In this document: positions 50,709 through 61,531 of the stretch, piece after piece
Layout of the letters: each line of letters starts with the position of its first letter
Position numbering within the stretch: the first letter of the stretch is position 1
From: Nannochloropsis salina CCMP1776
Lineage: Eukaryota > Sar > Eustigmatophyceae > Eustigmatales > Monodopsidaceae
Length of the DNA: 64,000 nt
Direction: 5' to 3'
NCBI GenBank assembly: GCA_004565275.1
Contig: SDOX01000011.1
Coordinates: 271,881-335,880 of the forward strand
The notes under the pieces: model-generated
Seen by the model: the letters and a program-made list of their open reading frames with translations, nothing else
Told to the model about the DNA's origin: nothing
Database searches by the model: none
Program-made: the position numbers and the translations under genes

Positions 50709-52734
50709 CTACACGTCACACCACGATGACTGAGTTTTCAGTCCCTCATCTCCTATCAAACAATATTCTTTCCGCCACGTGTTCCCCCTATTGGCGCCGT
50801 TGCTTGTCGCACCCTTCAAAGGCCGTCGTCGTTGTGGCGATGCTATGACGGGCGTTAGAGTTGTCATCGAAGTAATCGAGGAAGACAGTGGGTTGAAATG
50901 ACCCAGGTCTGCACGGCCTTCCTCCTCATCCGTGTTCATGAAGTAGGGCCCTTCAGCAGATCCCTCCAATGAAAGGGCACGCTTTCGAACCAGGTTTTTC
51001 TGGACCCAGGGCGGGTCCAGCCAGTACACCAGCAAGGCGACCCCGAACACGGACATTGCCATCAACAAACCTTCGGCATCGGTTACCTCCACAGAGGCAT
51101 GGAAAAACTCGCACCCTAAGAGCATTACGCTTAGACCCAACCCGAGACACGCCCCGGGCCGCCCTAGGGGTGAGCGAAAGCCACTATCCGACGAAGCCCA
51201 CTGTCGGGAAAGATAGGCCACAAATTGTAATATGTACGCAACGAGTCCGCCGACAACTGCCACGTTAATGAGTACGCTTACAGCCTTGGAACCCGACATC
51301 GTACCAACTGCGCAGGCCAGGAGGCTCAGGCCTATAAGCGAGGAGCCGGCCAGCGCGACGTGGGGAGTGCCGTAGCGTGGATGGATGACACCCAGACATG
51401 TGGGCAATATCCCGTCATTGGCGAGCACTGCGATCGTCTCCCCCGCGTAGAGGACGAAGCAATTGAAGGAGACGATCAAGCCTGAGCTAATGAGAAGGGA
51501 GACACCGTGGAGAACGTACTGGTTCTCTGTGAGGGCCTTAAAGCCGTCTAACAAAGGAGCCTTCGAATCTGCGAGTGAGACGACTCCGGGAAATACGGAG
51601 CTGTTGAGCACAAGAGTCAGGGTAGCGACTAATGCCAGGGTGGCCATGGAGGCGATGATGACCTTCGGCATGACCTGTGCGGGGTTGGACATGCTTCCCG
51701 CCATCAAGGGCACGTTTTCAATGCCTAGATACCACCATAAGGAGTAAGGAAGAGCGATCCACATGCTGGCCAGGTCGTCGAAGAAAAGTCCCTTCTGTTC
51801 CAGGCCGGGCAGGGAGTACGCTTGGAGGTCGACGGCCACCAGGGAGGGCATGTAGAAGGACGCAAGCACCATAATGCTCACCACCGTGCTCGCGACCTGC
51901 GGGGAAATTGGAGAGAGAAGGAACCAGAGGCCACGGGCCGCAAGATTTACAGACGCATTGTGCAATTCGATCTTGGAGAGCAAGATATGTAATCACCTGA
52001 AGGTTTATGCTCATTTCCATCCCGACAATGTTAATCAGTGTGAAGACAGAGTAAGTGAGGATCCATACACCCACTTCCAGGACCATTTTTGGCCCCCAAA
52101 TGTTTGTCCAGGAGTGACTTAGATAAGAGGCGACAGCGAAGACGCACAAGGACCCCGTAGGGATAATCTTGAGCAGTTCAGCAACCCCACATACGTAAGC
52201 TCCCAGACGGCCCAAGGGGCTTTCTCCCACGAAAGTATGGCTTCCACCGATCTTCAACGTGTGTGCGGACATCTCTGCGATGCAAAGAGAAAGCGTCATG
52301 TAGAGGATCGTGCTGATAGCCAGACCCAAAAGCGCTCCCGCCAAGCCTCCCAGTAAGGTACTGTTCCATCCCACAAAGTTTCCGCCGATGGCAGAGCCCA
52401 CCGCAATGCCCCTGGTGATGTGATTTGAGTTGAAAAAAAGAGGATGCCCTGTGATGAAAAACCCATATTTTTCCCTCTCTGGCCACAGGAACGCGATAGA
52501 AATTTGTAATTTTCAATCCTAACCCTAATTCATAAAAACGCCTCCTCCTTCGAAAGAAAGTATGGGCGTTTGTCAAGTAAACACTTGTTGAAGAAATCTT
52601 CCTTCAATATTCTCTCAGTAATCGACACATTGTGTATTCGTCTACGTATGTTAATCGCTTCACTTCCATGCGCCCGGATAAAGCACATTAACTTACCATA
52701 AATGCACGAAGGTCAACTGCGACTCCCGAGGCAT
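50709..52734 (-). CDS. Amino acid/polyamine permease, APC superfamily
   Basis: Three exons, complement(50709..51896, 51997..52411, 52697..52734), give 546 residues. The first exon is only 38 nt and codes MPRESQLTFVHL plus two bases; joining TG to GGGC yields HLWGIAVGSAIGGNFVGWN, the helix 1 signature of the ethanolamine-permease-like branch. Exon 2 carries TM2-TM4 or so (LLGGLAGALLGLAISTILYM and on). Exon 3 holds the remaining helices (VASTVVSIMVLASFYM, VIIASMATLALVATLTLVLN, SLIGLSLLACAVGTM, AVSVLINVAVVGGLVAYIL), about 12 in total, and a soluble tail of about 90 residues. Intron donors are GTAAGT and GTGATT; acceptors are CATCACCAG and TTCCCCGCAG. The substrate is likely an amino acid or small amine; which one cannot be told. 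Confidence 0.85.
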
Positions 52735-53917
52735 TGCGAGTATTGGAAAAAGTACGGGTACAGGGTGGCCTTTCCCCGAGGTATCGTGACCGTCGTTACC
52801 GCCACTCAGAATGCATATGACTGAGAGTAGTCAGTTTGTTCTGGTGCCTGATCTGTCGGGTCGGAGGTATTTAGGGCTTGTGTTGGAGCTTGGTGGGTAA
52901 AATACTGCAATGGGCCCGCCCGCAGCTGTATGCGTGAAGCAGCCAGGATGTAATTTCTCTTTTTCCACGCGGCAGCGGGATACAGGCACCGCGTCGTCTC
53001 ACCTGTAAAAAAAACAAAAATGAATTTAAAACCAATCATAGCGTGGCAGTGCGTAGCGTGGGCGCAATGTCCTGCACAGGGGCGCGCGGTGCGAGCAGGG
53101 CGTGATGCAGGGCAATCAGAAGGAGAGGCTCGCCCTCCGAGCCTTCTCCCTCGACGTCACTCCTGTTCCATGTTGAGGACGCCGCCTTGCCAAGTCTTGG
53201 CACGAGCCCGTGCACTATGCTGACCCACACGGGCCAGGGGTTGTCATTGTGGAAGTCAGAATTGTCACTTGACGAGTGTGGAGGGAGGGGGAATTCTGGG
53301 GGCCCCCTGGTACCGTATCCATTCTCGATCATCACGCTCTTGAGTTTTCTCGACCCGACTCAGCACCACGCCACCTTTTTGCTTTTGCAATGTTCTGTGA
53401 TTTTCGTTTGCGCACGGGTAGATTTGTGCGAAAAATGAGGGCTCACCGAATGATCGTACTACTTGCACTGAAAGGTCGCAGCACTTGCGTCGCATTTCTT
53501 GCAGGGAGGACAACCTTCCAGGCTGTAGGTGGCTTCCGTTCGCATACTGTTGGCGTAGTGTACTGTGTACGAGGCAAGACGAGGAGGCACATAAAGGGAC
53601 TTCTCATCTGTCATACAGTTGCGGAGTAAAGTGTCCACAGGTACGCAAAGATGTATTGTTTTTGCCGGAGGAAAGAGTTCGTATGGGCAAAGCGCAGCCG
53701 TACTTCAGCTACCCGTGGAGGTGGTACCACTCTGAACGCTCGAGAGCCGATGACTTGCTAGGCTGCCTAGCCCTAATGCAGGCGACGATAGCTTGTCTAC
53801 ATGCTATGGTCCCAATTTCATTGGCTCAGGGCTGCTGTCCTTAGGGATTCATCATGTCTGAAAAATCTCCTGACCACCTCACATAATCCACTCTCTCCCA
53901 GGGCGATTTTTGGCCTT
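52735..53917. promoter_or_regulatory. Divergent promoter region of permease and YME1-type genes
   Basis: About 1.2 kb between the proposed starts. Several small frames occur (for example 53036..53335 minus, 99 aa; 53276..53629 plus, 117 aa), none with a recognisable domain. An additional 5' exon for either neighbour is possible: the YME1 frame is open from 53801. Confidence 0.45.
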
Positions 53918-56251
53918 ATGCTGTTCCCTTCGACGGTGACCACGGTTTTGAATGGTCGCCTGCAGCTTCAGCTTTGGGGTTTGGCCTGGCGCAGGCTCCC
54001 ACGTCACACGCGTCAATGTTTGGAGGCCTCACCATCTTTCACCTCCCGCCCTCAAGAGCGCTCGTTCGCAGCTTTTGCAGCACTACCTCGCCTGACCAGC
54101 CCGCACTCTCGAGCCTCATTGCGCTCACGTTCACCTGCCAGTGTAGTTTCCTCTTTACCTTCGTCCTCGTTGCGAAGTCCTTTTCCCGGCGGAGCTTACG
54201 GTCTGACTCAGAGGCATCCCCGCCGCGGGATCATCTTCCGCTTTATGGAACACCAGAAGCTCAAGTCCTTGGAGATGGAGGCCAACCAAGGCGCCGTGGA
54301 CGCAAATAAGCAGTACCGGTTCCTGAAAGAGCTGGGAAAGAGCTACCCAGAGGCGGTGATTACTAGGTATGAGGGGGGAAGGTTTGCGGTGAACGAGGGC
54401 GTGACAAAAGAGTACCTGAAGGCTTTGGCCAAGGTGGGGAAACTGGACAGCATGCCCCTGCGTCCGCTCTTGCAGCCAATGGTTGCCGGGGGCACTGAGG
54501 GAGGGGGGAGGGTTGCAGCCGGCGTTGAGGGAGGGCGGGAGGCTTTGGGGGCGGCGGCTGGGGTTGGAGGACCGGCGACGTCCGTGGGGGCAGGGTCGAG
54601 CATGGCGCCCGCGGCGTCAGCTTTAGGAGGCTACGACCCAAGCCAACCCCTTTACGTGACCATGGTAGAGCCAGGCTTCAAGCAACAGTTGTGGCGGACC
54701 TTCCGGTTTACTTTGTTCGTATTTCTGGTCATCTCGGGTCTCTCGGCCATGATCGACGACAAAGGCATCTCCAGCAAGCTCATGATGTCCACCAACCTGC
54801 ACATGGCTGAGTCCTCCGACAAGCGCTTCTCGGACGTGATGGGCGTGGACGAGGCCAAGCAAGAGCTGGAGGAAATCGTGCTCTACCTGAAAGACCCGTC
54901 CCGGTTCACCCGCCTGGGCGGGAAGCTCCCGAAAGGATTGTTGTTGCTCGGCCCCCCGGGAACGGGGAAGACGCTATTGGCTAGGGCCATCGCGGGGGAG
55001 GCAGGAGTGCCTTTTTTTTATGCTTCGGGCTCGGAGTTCGAGGAGATGTACGTGGGGGTGGGGGCACGGCGGGTCAGGGACCTGTTCGAGGCGGCCAAGA
55101 AGCGCGCGCCTTGCATAATCTTCGTGGACGAGATTGATGCGATCGGAGGGGCCCGACACTTGAAGGATCAGCAGGCGATGAAAATGACGCTGAATCAGCT
55201 GCTGGTGGAGCTCGATGGCTTCGAGCAGAACAAGGGCGTGATCATCATCGGCGCCACCAATTTCCCCCAGTCCCTGGACGAAGCCTTGCTGCGCCCGGGT
55301 CGCTTCGACAAGCACGTGCAGGTCCCCCTCCCGGATATCCTGGGCCGAAAGCAAATCCTCGAGTTGTACGTCAAGAAAATCCCCACCGATTCGGACGTAA
55401 ACATGGATGTCTTGGCAAGGGGCACCCCGGGAATGAGTGGCGCGGAGCTCTCCAACCTGATCAACGAGGCCGCGTTGAAAGCCTCCATCGACGGCTTGAA
55501 GGCCATCAACATGGCCACCTTCGAGTGGGCCAAGGACAAAATCATGATGGGCTCAGAACGCCGCTCGGCGGTGATTTCCAAGGAAACGGCCACGGTGACG
55601 GCCTACCACGAGGGGGGGCACGCGCTAGTGGCCCTCAAGACGGGGGGGGCGGACCCGGTGTACAAGGCGACCATCATGCCGAGGGGACAGGCCCTGGGGA
55701 TGGTGACGCAGCTGCCGGATGGCGACCAGACGAGCATGAGTAAGAAGCAGATCATGGCGCGGTTGGACGTGTGCATGGGGGGGCGGGTGGCGGAGGAGCT
55801 GATCTTCGGCGCGGAGAATGTGACCAGCGGGGCAAGCTCGGATATTCAGCAGGCCACGCGGTTGGCTCGGGCGATGGTGACGCAATGGGGAATGAGCGAG
55901 GCGGTGGGTCTGGTCTTTCACGCCAAGGACGGCGGCGAGCAGAGTCCTGAGACGCGGGCCGCCATCGACAGAGAGGTGAAGGCCATTCTGGACGCCTCGC
56001 ACCTCCGAGCCAAGGAGCTCCTTGTGAAACACAAGGGCGACCTGGACCTGCTCGCCAAGGCGCTCTTGGATCACGAGACGCTAACTGGTCCTGAGATTGT
56101 TGACCTTCTGGCGGGAAAGAAATTGAGCAAGCCCAAGGTCGCACCGCGCGCCACTATGGCCCCTCCTAGCCCGGCAGCGACGCCATCGCCGGGGTCACCA
56201 GCAGGGGCAACGAAGCCTGGAATATTGAAAGGGGGGAGGATTGGGGCGTGA
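53918..56251 (+). CDS. YME1: YME1-type i-AAA protease (FtsH family), mitochondrial
   Basis: Single exon, 777 residues from the ATG at 53918 (816 if from 53801). The N-terminus is Arg/Ser/Leu-rich without acids ([20 protein letters not shown]), a good mitochondrial presequence. One membrane helix lies at about 264-282 ([16 protein letters not shown]), placing the enzyme in the inner membrane as for YME1 (m-AAA proteases have two). The AAA module has Walker A GPPGTGKT (about 345), Walker [13 protein letters not shown], pore loop [10 protein letters not shown] and the second region of homology ending [10 protein letters not shown]. The M41 peptidase has YHEGGHALV, the HExxH zinc site (about 564). 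YME1 removes misfolded and surplus inner-membrane and intermembrane-space proteins. The Ala/Pro/Gly-rich C-terminus is extra. Confidence 0.92.
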   Translation: MLFPSTVTTVLNGRLQLQLWGLAWRRLPRHTRQCLEASPSFTSRPQERSFAAFAALPRLTSPHSRASLRSRSPASVVSSLPSSSLRSPFPGGAYGLTQRHPRRGIIFRFMEHQKLKSLEMEANQGAVDANKQYRFLKELGKSYPEAVITRYEGGRFAVNEGVTKEYLKALAKVGKLDSMPLRPLLQPMVAGGTEGGGRVAAGVEGGREALGAAAGVGGPATSVGAGSSMAPAASALGGYDPSQPLYVTMVEPGFKQQLWRTFRFTLFVFLVISGLSAMIDDKGISSKLMMSTNLHMAESSDKRFSDVMGVDEAKQELEEIVLYLKDPSRFTRLGGKLPKGLLLLGPPGTGKTLLARAIAGEAGVPFFYASGSEFEEMYVGVGARRVRDLFEAAKKRAPCIIFVDEIDAIGGARHLKDQQAMKMTLNQLLVELDGFEQNKGVIIIGATNFPQSLDEALLRPGRFDKHVQVPLPDILGRKQILELYVKKIPTDSDVNMDVLARGTPGMSGAELSNLINEAALKASIDGLKAINMATFEWAKDKIMMGSERRSAVISKETATVTAYHEGGHALVALKTGGADPVYKATIMPRGQALGMVTQLPDGDQTSMSKKQIMARLDVCMGGRVAEELIFGAENVTSGASSDIQQATRLARAMVTQWGMSEAVGLVFHAKDGGEQSPETRAAIDREVKAILDASHLRAKELLVKHKGDLDLLAKALLDHETLTGPEIVDLLAGKKLSKPKVAPRATMAPPSPAATPSPGSPAGATKPGILKGGRIGA

Positions 56252-56998
56252 CAAGGGAGACAGGGAGAGGGTATGGGACGGATACGCTGCCTGACTTCAA
56301 TGGCGGTGGAAAGTGGAGAGGGTCCCATGCGGTGGACTCGTGTGAATAGAATTTTCAGGCAGATTTATGTATGCATTGGGTGAGAATACCGAATAGCAAG
56401 GAATGAAAGTTTTTATAAAAGTGATGGTATATTACGGCGTCTGTCGCGGGGTAAATGGTAGCGTGTATTCTATCGAACGATTTTGCTCGAGGCTATTATC
56501 ACGGGCAAAGAAAGGCAAGCGCGAGCTCCGCGAGCAAAGAAGCGGCAGTCTTTTTTTTCAAATTGGCGGAGATGGCTCGCACACTTCAGCACTAGGATTG
56601 TGATGACTCGATGCAGAAACAAATTTGATACAAAAATAACTTTTCTTTTTTGATCCGAGCACAACCTAGCGACATCTCCTGATCCGCCTGGCCATTCATT
56701 TGTCTCGCTGTGTGAGGCAGCAAGGCCACAGGACGCACCATGCAGCAATAGAAAGAATAGTTTGATCCGATGTTCCTCTGTTGAAAGCAAAAAAAAAGTA
56801 ATGCAGAAGTCTCGAGCACATCTTAGACCCGGCATTTGCTTGGGCACATAACGATCGTATCCCTACTTGAAGACAAGTCGGCGATCGTCATCGAAATGGA
56901 AGCTGCGTTTGGCTCTTGTGGCTGCACGACAATTAGTACCAAGCGCGAGCCCATCTCCGCTCTTGTTAACAACACTGACGATAGGAAAATGTTTGGAC
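56252..56998. other. Intergenic between YME1 and HRDC-protein genes
   Basis: Same-strand spacer with no helicase-like sequence. The HRDC frame remains open to 56867 and a further small exon may lie here (an ACGATAG acceptor-like site is at about 56984). Nothing else is recognised. Confidence 0.5.
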
Positions 56999-58732
56999 AT
57001 GATTCAACCAACTGAAGCCGAGACTACTGGACCGAAAGCCCAGAGAAAATCGGACTCAGGCTACTCGAGTTATCGACTGGACTGGTCACTGCGAGAGCAT
57101 CCCAAGACAAAGGAAATGCTGCAAATGAGGGAAAAGATTGCACACGTAATCCACGCCCTTGAAAACCTACGGTATGTGCTATTGTAATTTACGCTTGTCT
57201 CCTTGTTCGCCTTACTTAAAGAGGAACCATGACATCGATAAGTTGTCAACAAGATTTCATTTCGGAACGATCATTTTTCAGGCTCGAGTACCTGTATTCA
57301 TCTCTCGGTGGCCTACCTTTACCAACCGCCCATCAACTTGAAGCCGTTGTGCGCCTTCGTCCCAGTTCGTTGAACGCCTGCCCAGGCGGAGTAATACCTA
57401 CTTGGTCACAGCTGCAAACCTCTGTAAGTAAATCATCCGCTATAGTGTCACTCTAACAAAAAATATAACGGCATGCTGTGATCCTCAGCTGCCACACCGT
57501 TCTACTCTCCTTGACTGTGTGTCCTTCTGTCCTCTGCTCTATTTACGTATTTTTCTGTCGTAATGTGCTCTTTTCATACCCCGTTTTAGACCTTCGGTCA
57601 AGTATTTTTAGAAAAGCTTGAGAAGGTCTGTATAGAAACAGGGCTCTCTTTCGATGTATACGCGCAAACCATGGTGGCAGCAATAGCCAATAATGACAAG
57701 GATGAGGAGAAAAACGAGTGGTCAAATTCGTCAGAGAGGGTCTCGCATCAAATTGTATCTCAATTCAATTGTGGTCAGCCCATCACGGAGATAGCAAGAC
57801 GGCATAGTATCGACGAAGCGCGTGTCTTGGCGATTCTATTGCAGGCTGAAGATAAGGGAAGTTCTGTTACTTGGACGCGCATGTCCGTCTCCTCCTGCTT
57901 AAAAGATTCTGTGATGATCGCAGCAGAGGTGGCACGGCACATGGAAAAGGCGGCTGCGGCATGCCCGCGGTTGCATCTAGGAGCAGAACTCGGCGGAATA
58001 GAGCCCTTTTCTAAGAACTTCCCTTTGCCTATCTTGATGCAACTCTTGCCTGACTGGCGCCCGGCTGACGTTCTGGCAGGTATATCTGTGTTGCGGCAGA
58101 CGCGTTCGAAGACGCGGTCCCCCTGTCAGCAGCGGACCGGGCTCGCCAAATGCTTGAAGGCGGACAAAGATCTCAACAAGGAAATGGAGGCAAGAGGCTC
58201 TACAGCCAGCACGTCCATGTCAGAGGATGCGCATGCTCTCAGCGCATCGGCAAATTGCGGGATGATCAGCGACGAGAACAATTGTCCAAATGTGGCAGCG
58301 GGCGCTAGCGTGGAAGACACAAGCAAGTCCGTACACCGCCCGGAGGAGCAGGAAGAAGCATGCCCGCCTCTTCGAGAGCGTGGACAGGCCCAACGATGGC
58401 AGTGCAATCCTTACCACGACAACAATCGGCATCCAGCCGATGCTAAGGGCTCTGCAGCCGCGGCCATGCTAGCATCCCCCCATCCTCAGCCGGCGACGTC
58501 ACACGCAGCAAAGTCGCCTGCCGCTCCCAACGCTTGCATCCTCGCCATGCTGAGTGTCCACAGTCACGAAGGACTGAGCGCCTCTGAATGCCTTCAGCTT
58601 CTGTCAGACGCGCATTGCGGTCATCGGCATGCGCTGGGTAACGGTGTGACGACGGTGGAGGCCTGTCTGGGAGAACTGCAGGAGAACTATGTCGCCTACC
58701 GGGGGGGGGATGGCAAATTTAGATTGTTATGA
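56999..58732 (+). CDS. Stand-alone HRDC plus helix-turn-helix protein, RecQ/WRN C-terminus-like
   Basis: Three exons, 56999..57171, 57282..57423 and 57590..58732, give 485 residues. Junctions are GTATGT with TTTTTCAG, and GTAAGT with CCGTTTTAG, with frame kept (phase 2, then 0). Exons 2-3 code an HRDC-like unit: PLPTAHQLEAVVRLRPSSLN, then FGQVFLEKLEKVC, as in the helicase-and-RNaseD C-terminal domain. A later block, VSHQIVSQFNCGQPITEIAR then HSIDEARVLAILLQAEDKG, resembles the helix-turn-helix domain at the end of WRN-type RecQ helicases. The C-terminus has another helical block (CILAMLSVHSHEGLSASECL). No helicase motifs occur here or upstream; the YME1 gene ends 750 nt before. It could be a split or reduced RecQ partner acting in DNA repair, or an unrelated HRDC protein. 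The N-terminus may be incomplete. Confidence 0.6.
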
Positions 58733-58954
58733 TGCACTGAAGTCTTAAAGGAAAATTGTAAAGTATTACAAATGGGACCGATGTACGCATTGGCCTTAAA
58801 ACACCAGAAAACTCGATAGCTAGACTTACTTTTCTTTGCAGGTTATGTATGCTAGGTAGACGTGAAATACAATACAGTGGCTCTCCGTCGGTAGGGAGTG
58901 CGAGCCAACCGCTTATCTATGTACATGAAAATGGACATAAGTCTCGCCACCTCG
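58733..58954. other. Short convergent spacer
   Basis: About 220 nt between the stops of the HRDC protein and the GST-like protein, presumably both 3' UTRs. Confidence 0.6.
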
Positions 58955-60646
58955 TCATTTCAGTGCCTCAACCAGCCAAGTCAAACTTCCACGCACTTGC
59001 CGCGCCTCTGCAAGGGTCATATCTCTCGGGACTCCAATCCGGTACTTTAGATACTCTAGGCATGCCACCATCCTAGCCCTTGCCAGGGCTCTTTCTTCCT
59101 CCGACGAGCCGAACGCACTGTCTGCTGCTGATTTGTCCGCCGCCAAGAGCGGATCCACGTAGTCTCTCCCACGGAGAAGAGCCAGTATCAAGTACCTATA
59201 GGCAGTCTCCACCTCAGGAAGCGCCCACTCATCAATTTGGTTGAAAGGATCAGCCAGTGGAGAGCGAAACTCTGGTCCTGGCACCCCCAGCGCACGCAGC
59301 ATGTAGCGAGGCAGCCGCTTATGATTTATGATGAGCCGAACCGCGGCGCTCTGGCGGGCATAAAGCTCGGTCGGTTGTGTGGCCTCTGGAAGATATTCGC
59401 GCACTTTCTCCTCTTCCGACACAGGCAATCGCCAGGCCGTGGGATGAAAACCGTCGAGCTTTTGTTGCAGTTCTGCTATTTCTGGTGTGTTCACGCTGTA
59501 TGCCCGACCAAAAAGTGGCTCCAAGCTGTTGATTAGGGTGAAAAAATCGGCTTTGAAAGCAGCGTAGGACGGTCGATGATCCAAGGCGTCAAGCCACCTG
59601 CTCAACGCTGGCAGATCTGGGTTCTGGCGCAGAGTCAGTCCTTTCCAATAGAGGCAGGAGGCAACCACGCGCTCGACTTTTGGCGCGAAAATGATGTCCA
59701 CCAGAGACGGCTGAGTGCCGGGCAAAAACCACGGGCTGTCGGCGTATTTCGCCAGAGCACTCTCCACCTGCCGGAGCACGGTCCAAAATTCATCGTGGCC
59801 GTGAGACTCGGGCTTCTCAAACAGATAGACAAACCAGTCCCGGAACAAGTCCCGCTCCAGGCCCAGCAATGCTTCGGCTTCGGCGTGGAGTGCGTCCCCC
59901 TCGTCGGGCCACAGCCGCCGAGGTTTTACCATCACGCCTTCGTCGAAACCTTGCCATTTGTCGATCGACTTGCAAATCTCAACAGACTCGCGGATCATCC
60001 GTCCATTTACTTCCAGCAAGGGCAAGAGTCCTGTCCCCGAGATGTCGTATATCCATTCGGGCTTCTCACCATAGGAAAGCAGGTTGATGCGCTTCAAGGT
60101 GTAGGGCATACACTTTTCTTCCAACGTCATCCAAACCGAAGCACAGTAGGGACACCAAGAAGCCGCGTCCTTATAGAATATTGCGCGTAATGTTTCATTG
60201 TGTCCAAACTTTCGCGTGAGTGCCCCTACCTGGGGAGGACCATCCCCATCGCTCAGCGCTTTTTGCCGCTCCATTGCATCCTTACAAGCCGCTGTCGGCC
60301 ACGCCTCCGCCCATAGAGCTTCCATGGAAGGTAAGCTTGAGGAGGCACCACCCAACGCATAACGACGGCGCTCGTTCGGTGGTGGGACCGGCATAACTTG
60401 GCGAAAACGTTGATATTTCGTAAGTGACTCCTGATCTTTTGGCTGGACTGAGACATTTTTGGGCCTTCGCCTCCGAAAAACAAAGTCGCGTAGATCTTTG
60501 AAAAGAGCCATCGACGTTTGTGAAAGCGCAGCGGTTCGGGATCCATACGAAGCTGGGAAGATCAGAGGTGGGGGAGGTCGAAGTGAAAAAGCCGGGGCTA
60601 GATAGGCTGACAGGATAAGCGCCAACAAGAGTACACGTTTAACCAT
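58955..60646 (-). CDS. GST-like thioredoxin-fold protein with plastid-type presequence
   Basis: Single exon, 563 residues from the ATG at 60646 (571 from 60670). The N-terminus is a signal peptide (MVKRVLLLALILSAYLAPA) followed at once by FSLRPPPPL, giving an APA-F cleavage context like the heterokont ASAFAP motif, and then an Arg/Ser-rich transit peptide. A GST N-terminal domain starts at about 150 (LRAIFYKDAASWCPYCASVW, with a CPYC redox site) and continues TGLLPLLEVNGRMIRESVEI. The GST C-terminal helical domain covers about 230-370 (FLPGTQPSLVDIIFAPKVER). A further 180 residues, mainly helical, form an extra domain of unknown role. Related algal and plant plastid GST-like proteins exist, but their substrates are mostly unknown. 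Plastid location is inferred from the bipartite signal. Confidence 0.82.
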   Translation of the reverse strand: MVKRVLLLALILSAYLAPAFSLRPPPPLIFPASYGSRTAALSQTSMALFKDLRDFVFRRRRPKNVSVQPKDQESLTKYQRFRQVMPVPPPNERRRYALGGASSSLPSMEALWAEAWPTAACKDAMERQKALSDGDGPPQVGALTRKFGHNETLRAIFYKDAASWCPYCASVWMTLEEKCMPYTLKRINLLSYGEKPEWIYDISGTGLLPLLEVNGRMIRESVEICKSIDKWQGFDEGVMVKPRRLWPDEGDALHAEAEALLGLERDLFRDWFVYLFEKPESHGHDEFWTVLRQVESALAKYADSPWFLPGTQPSLVDIIFAPKVERVVASCLYWKGLTLRQNPDLPALSRWLDALDHRPSYAAFKADFFTLINSLEPLFGRAYSVNTPEIAELQQKLDGFHPTAWRLPVSEEEKVREYLPEATQPTELYARQSAAVRLIINHKRLPRYMLRALGVPGPEFRSPLADPFNQIDEWALPEVETAYRYLILALLRGRDYVDPLLAADKSAADSAFGSSEEERALARARMVACLEYLKYRIGVPRDMTLAEARQVRGSLTWLVEALK

Positions 60647-61531
60647 GTCAGGACCAATGAGGATGGGCACGGTCGAGAGCTACCCTGTGCAAACCGTGTG
60701 TCGAAGGAAGTAACCCGCGGTGAAATGCATGAAGGCCACAAAACGTCCAGAGGGCGCATGGCAATATCAGGGGGAGACGACGCGCAGACTTGGCGAGACG
60801 AGGCAGTAGCCCGCACGGGCGACCCACCCGGGAGAGTCAACGTCCATTCTACATTGATGTGCGTCTTTCAAGGATCTTCTTGCTCCAAGTGATGAGATGA
60901 GTGGGGTCGAAACGAAACAACGCAGTTAGGCACCGGAACTGGCCACGTAATGTGTGTAAAACGTGTCTCGCTGGGCCCTGTGGGAGGGGTTGTACCACAC
61001 GTCTCTCCAGTACCCCGCCCCGGCGATGCCATCGCTTCGGACGAAAAAAAAAGGTATGAAACAATAAAGGAACCAACGGCACGCGAGAAAGAAACCAACA
61101 TTGTGCTTGAAAAAGCTGCTAAGGAATGTACTTAACGTGACCGTAGGGAAAAAACTTGACCTTTCGTCGTTTGGACCGGAAAGGCGTCATCCACGTTGTT
61201 CTCTTATTTTTTTGGCCTCCATTCTGAATATAAGGACCTCACTTCCCCGGCGCACTTCCCCGGTCCTATGCTCGCTTTGTCAGCTATCTATCCCCTTGGG
61301 TGCCGCCTGACTTTTTTTGGTCCCTTCTACCCTAATCTAAACCTCTCCACGAGCCGTTATTGAATACCGCGGAGACATTTTGGGCTAGGATGTCTATTTT
61401 AAAAGTTTTGAAGCAGTCCAGACCCCTTCCGAAAAACTGGAGCAATCCTCACTCCCTGATCTTTTAAAGAGCTCATTTTACCCGTCAGAAATCCCTTCGC
61501 CGGCAAGAAGTGATTCCGGACTTCTCTCCGC
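60647..61531. other. Intergenic between two minus-strand genes
   Basis: Holds the GST-like gene promoter and GRP94 3' flank. Small frames on both strands show no domain. No RNA gene is recognised. Confidence 0.55.

Noticed and set aside
59576-60190. 204-codon plus-strand frame
   Set aside because: Antisense to the GST-like gene; no family resemblance.
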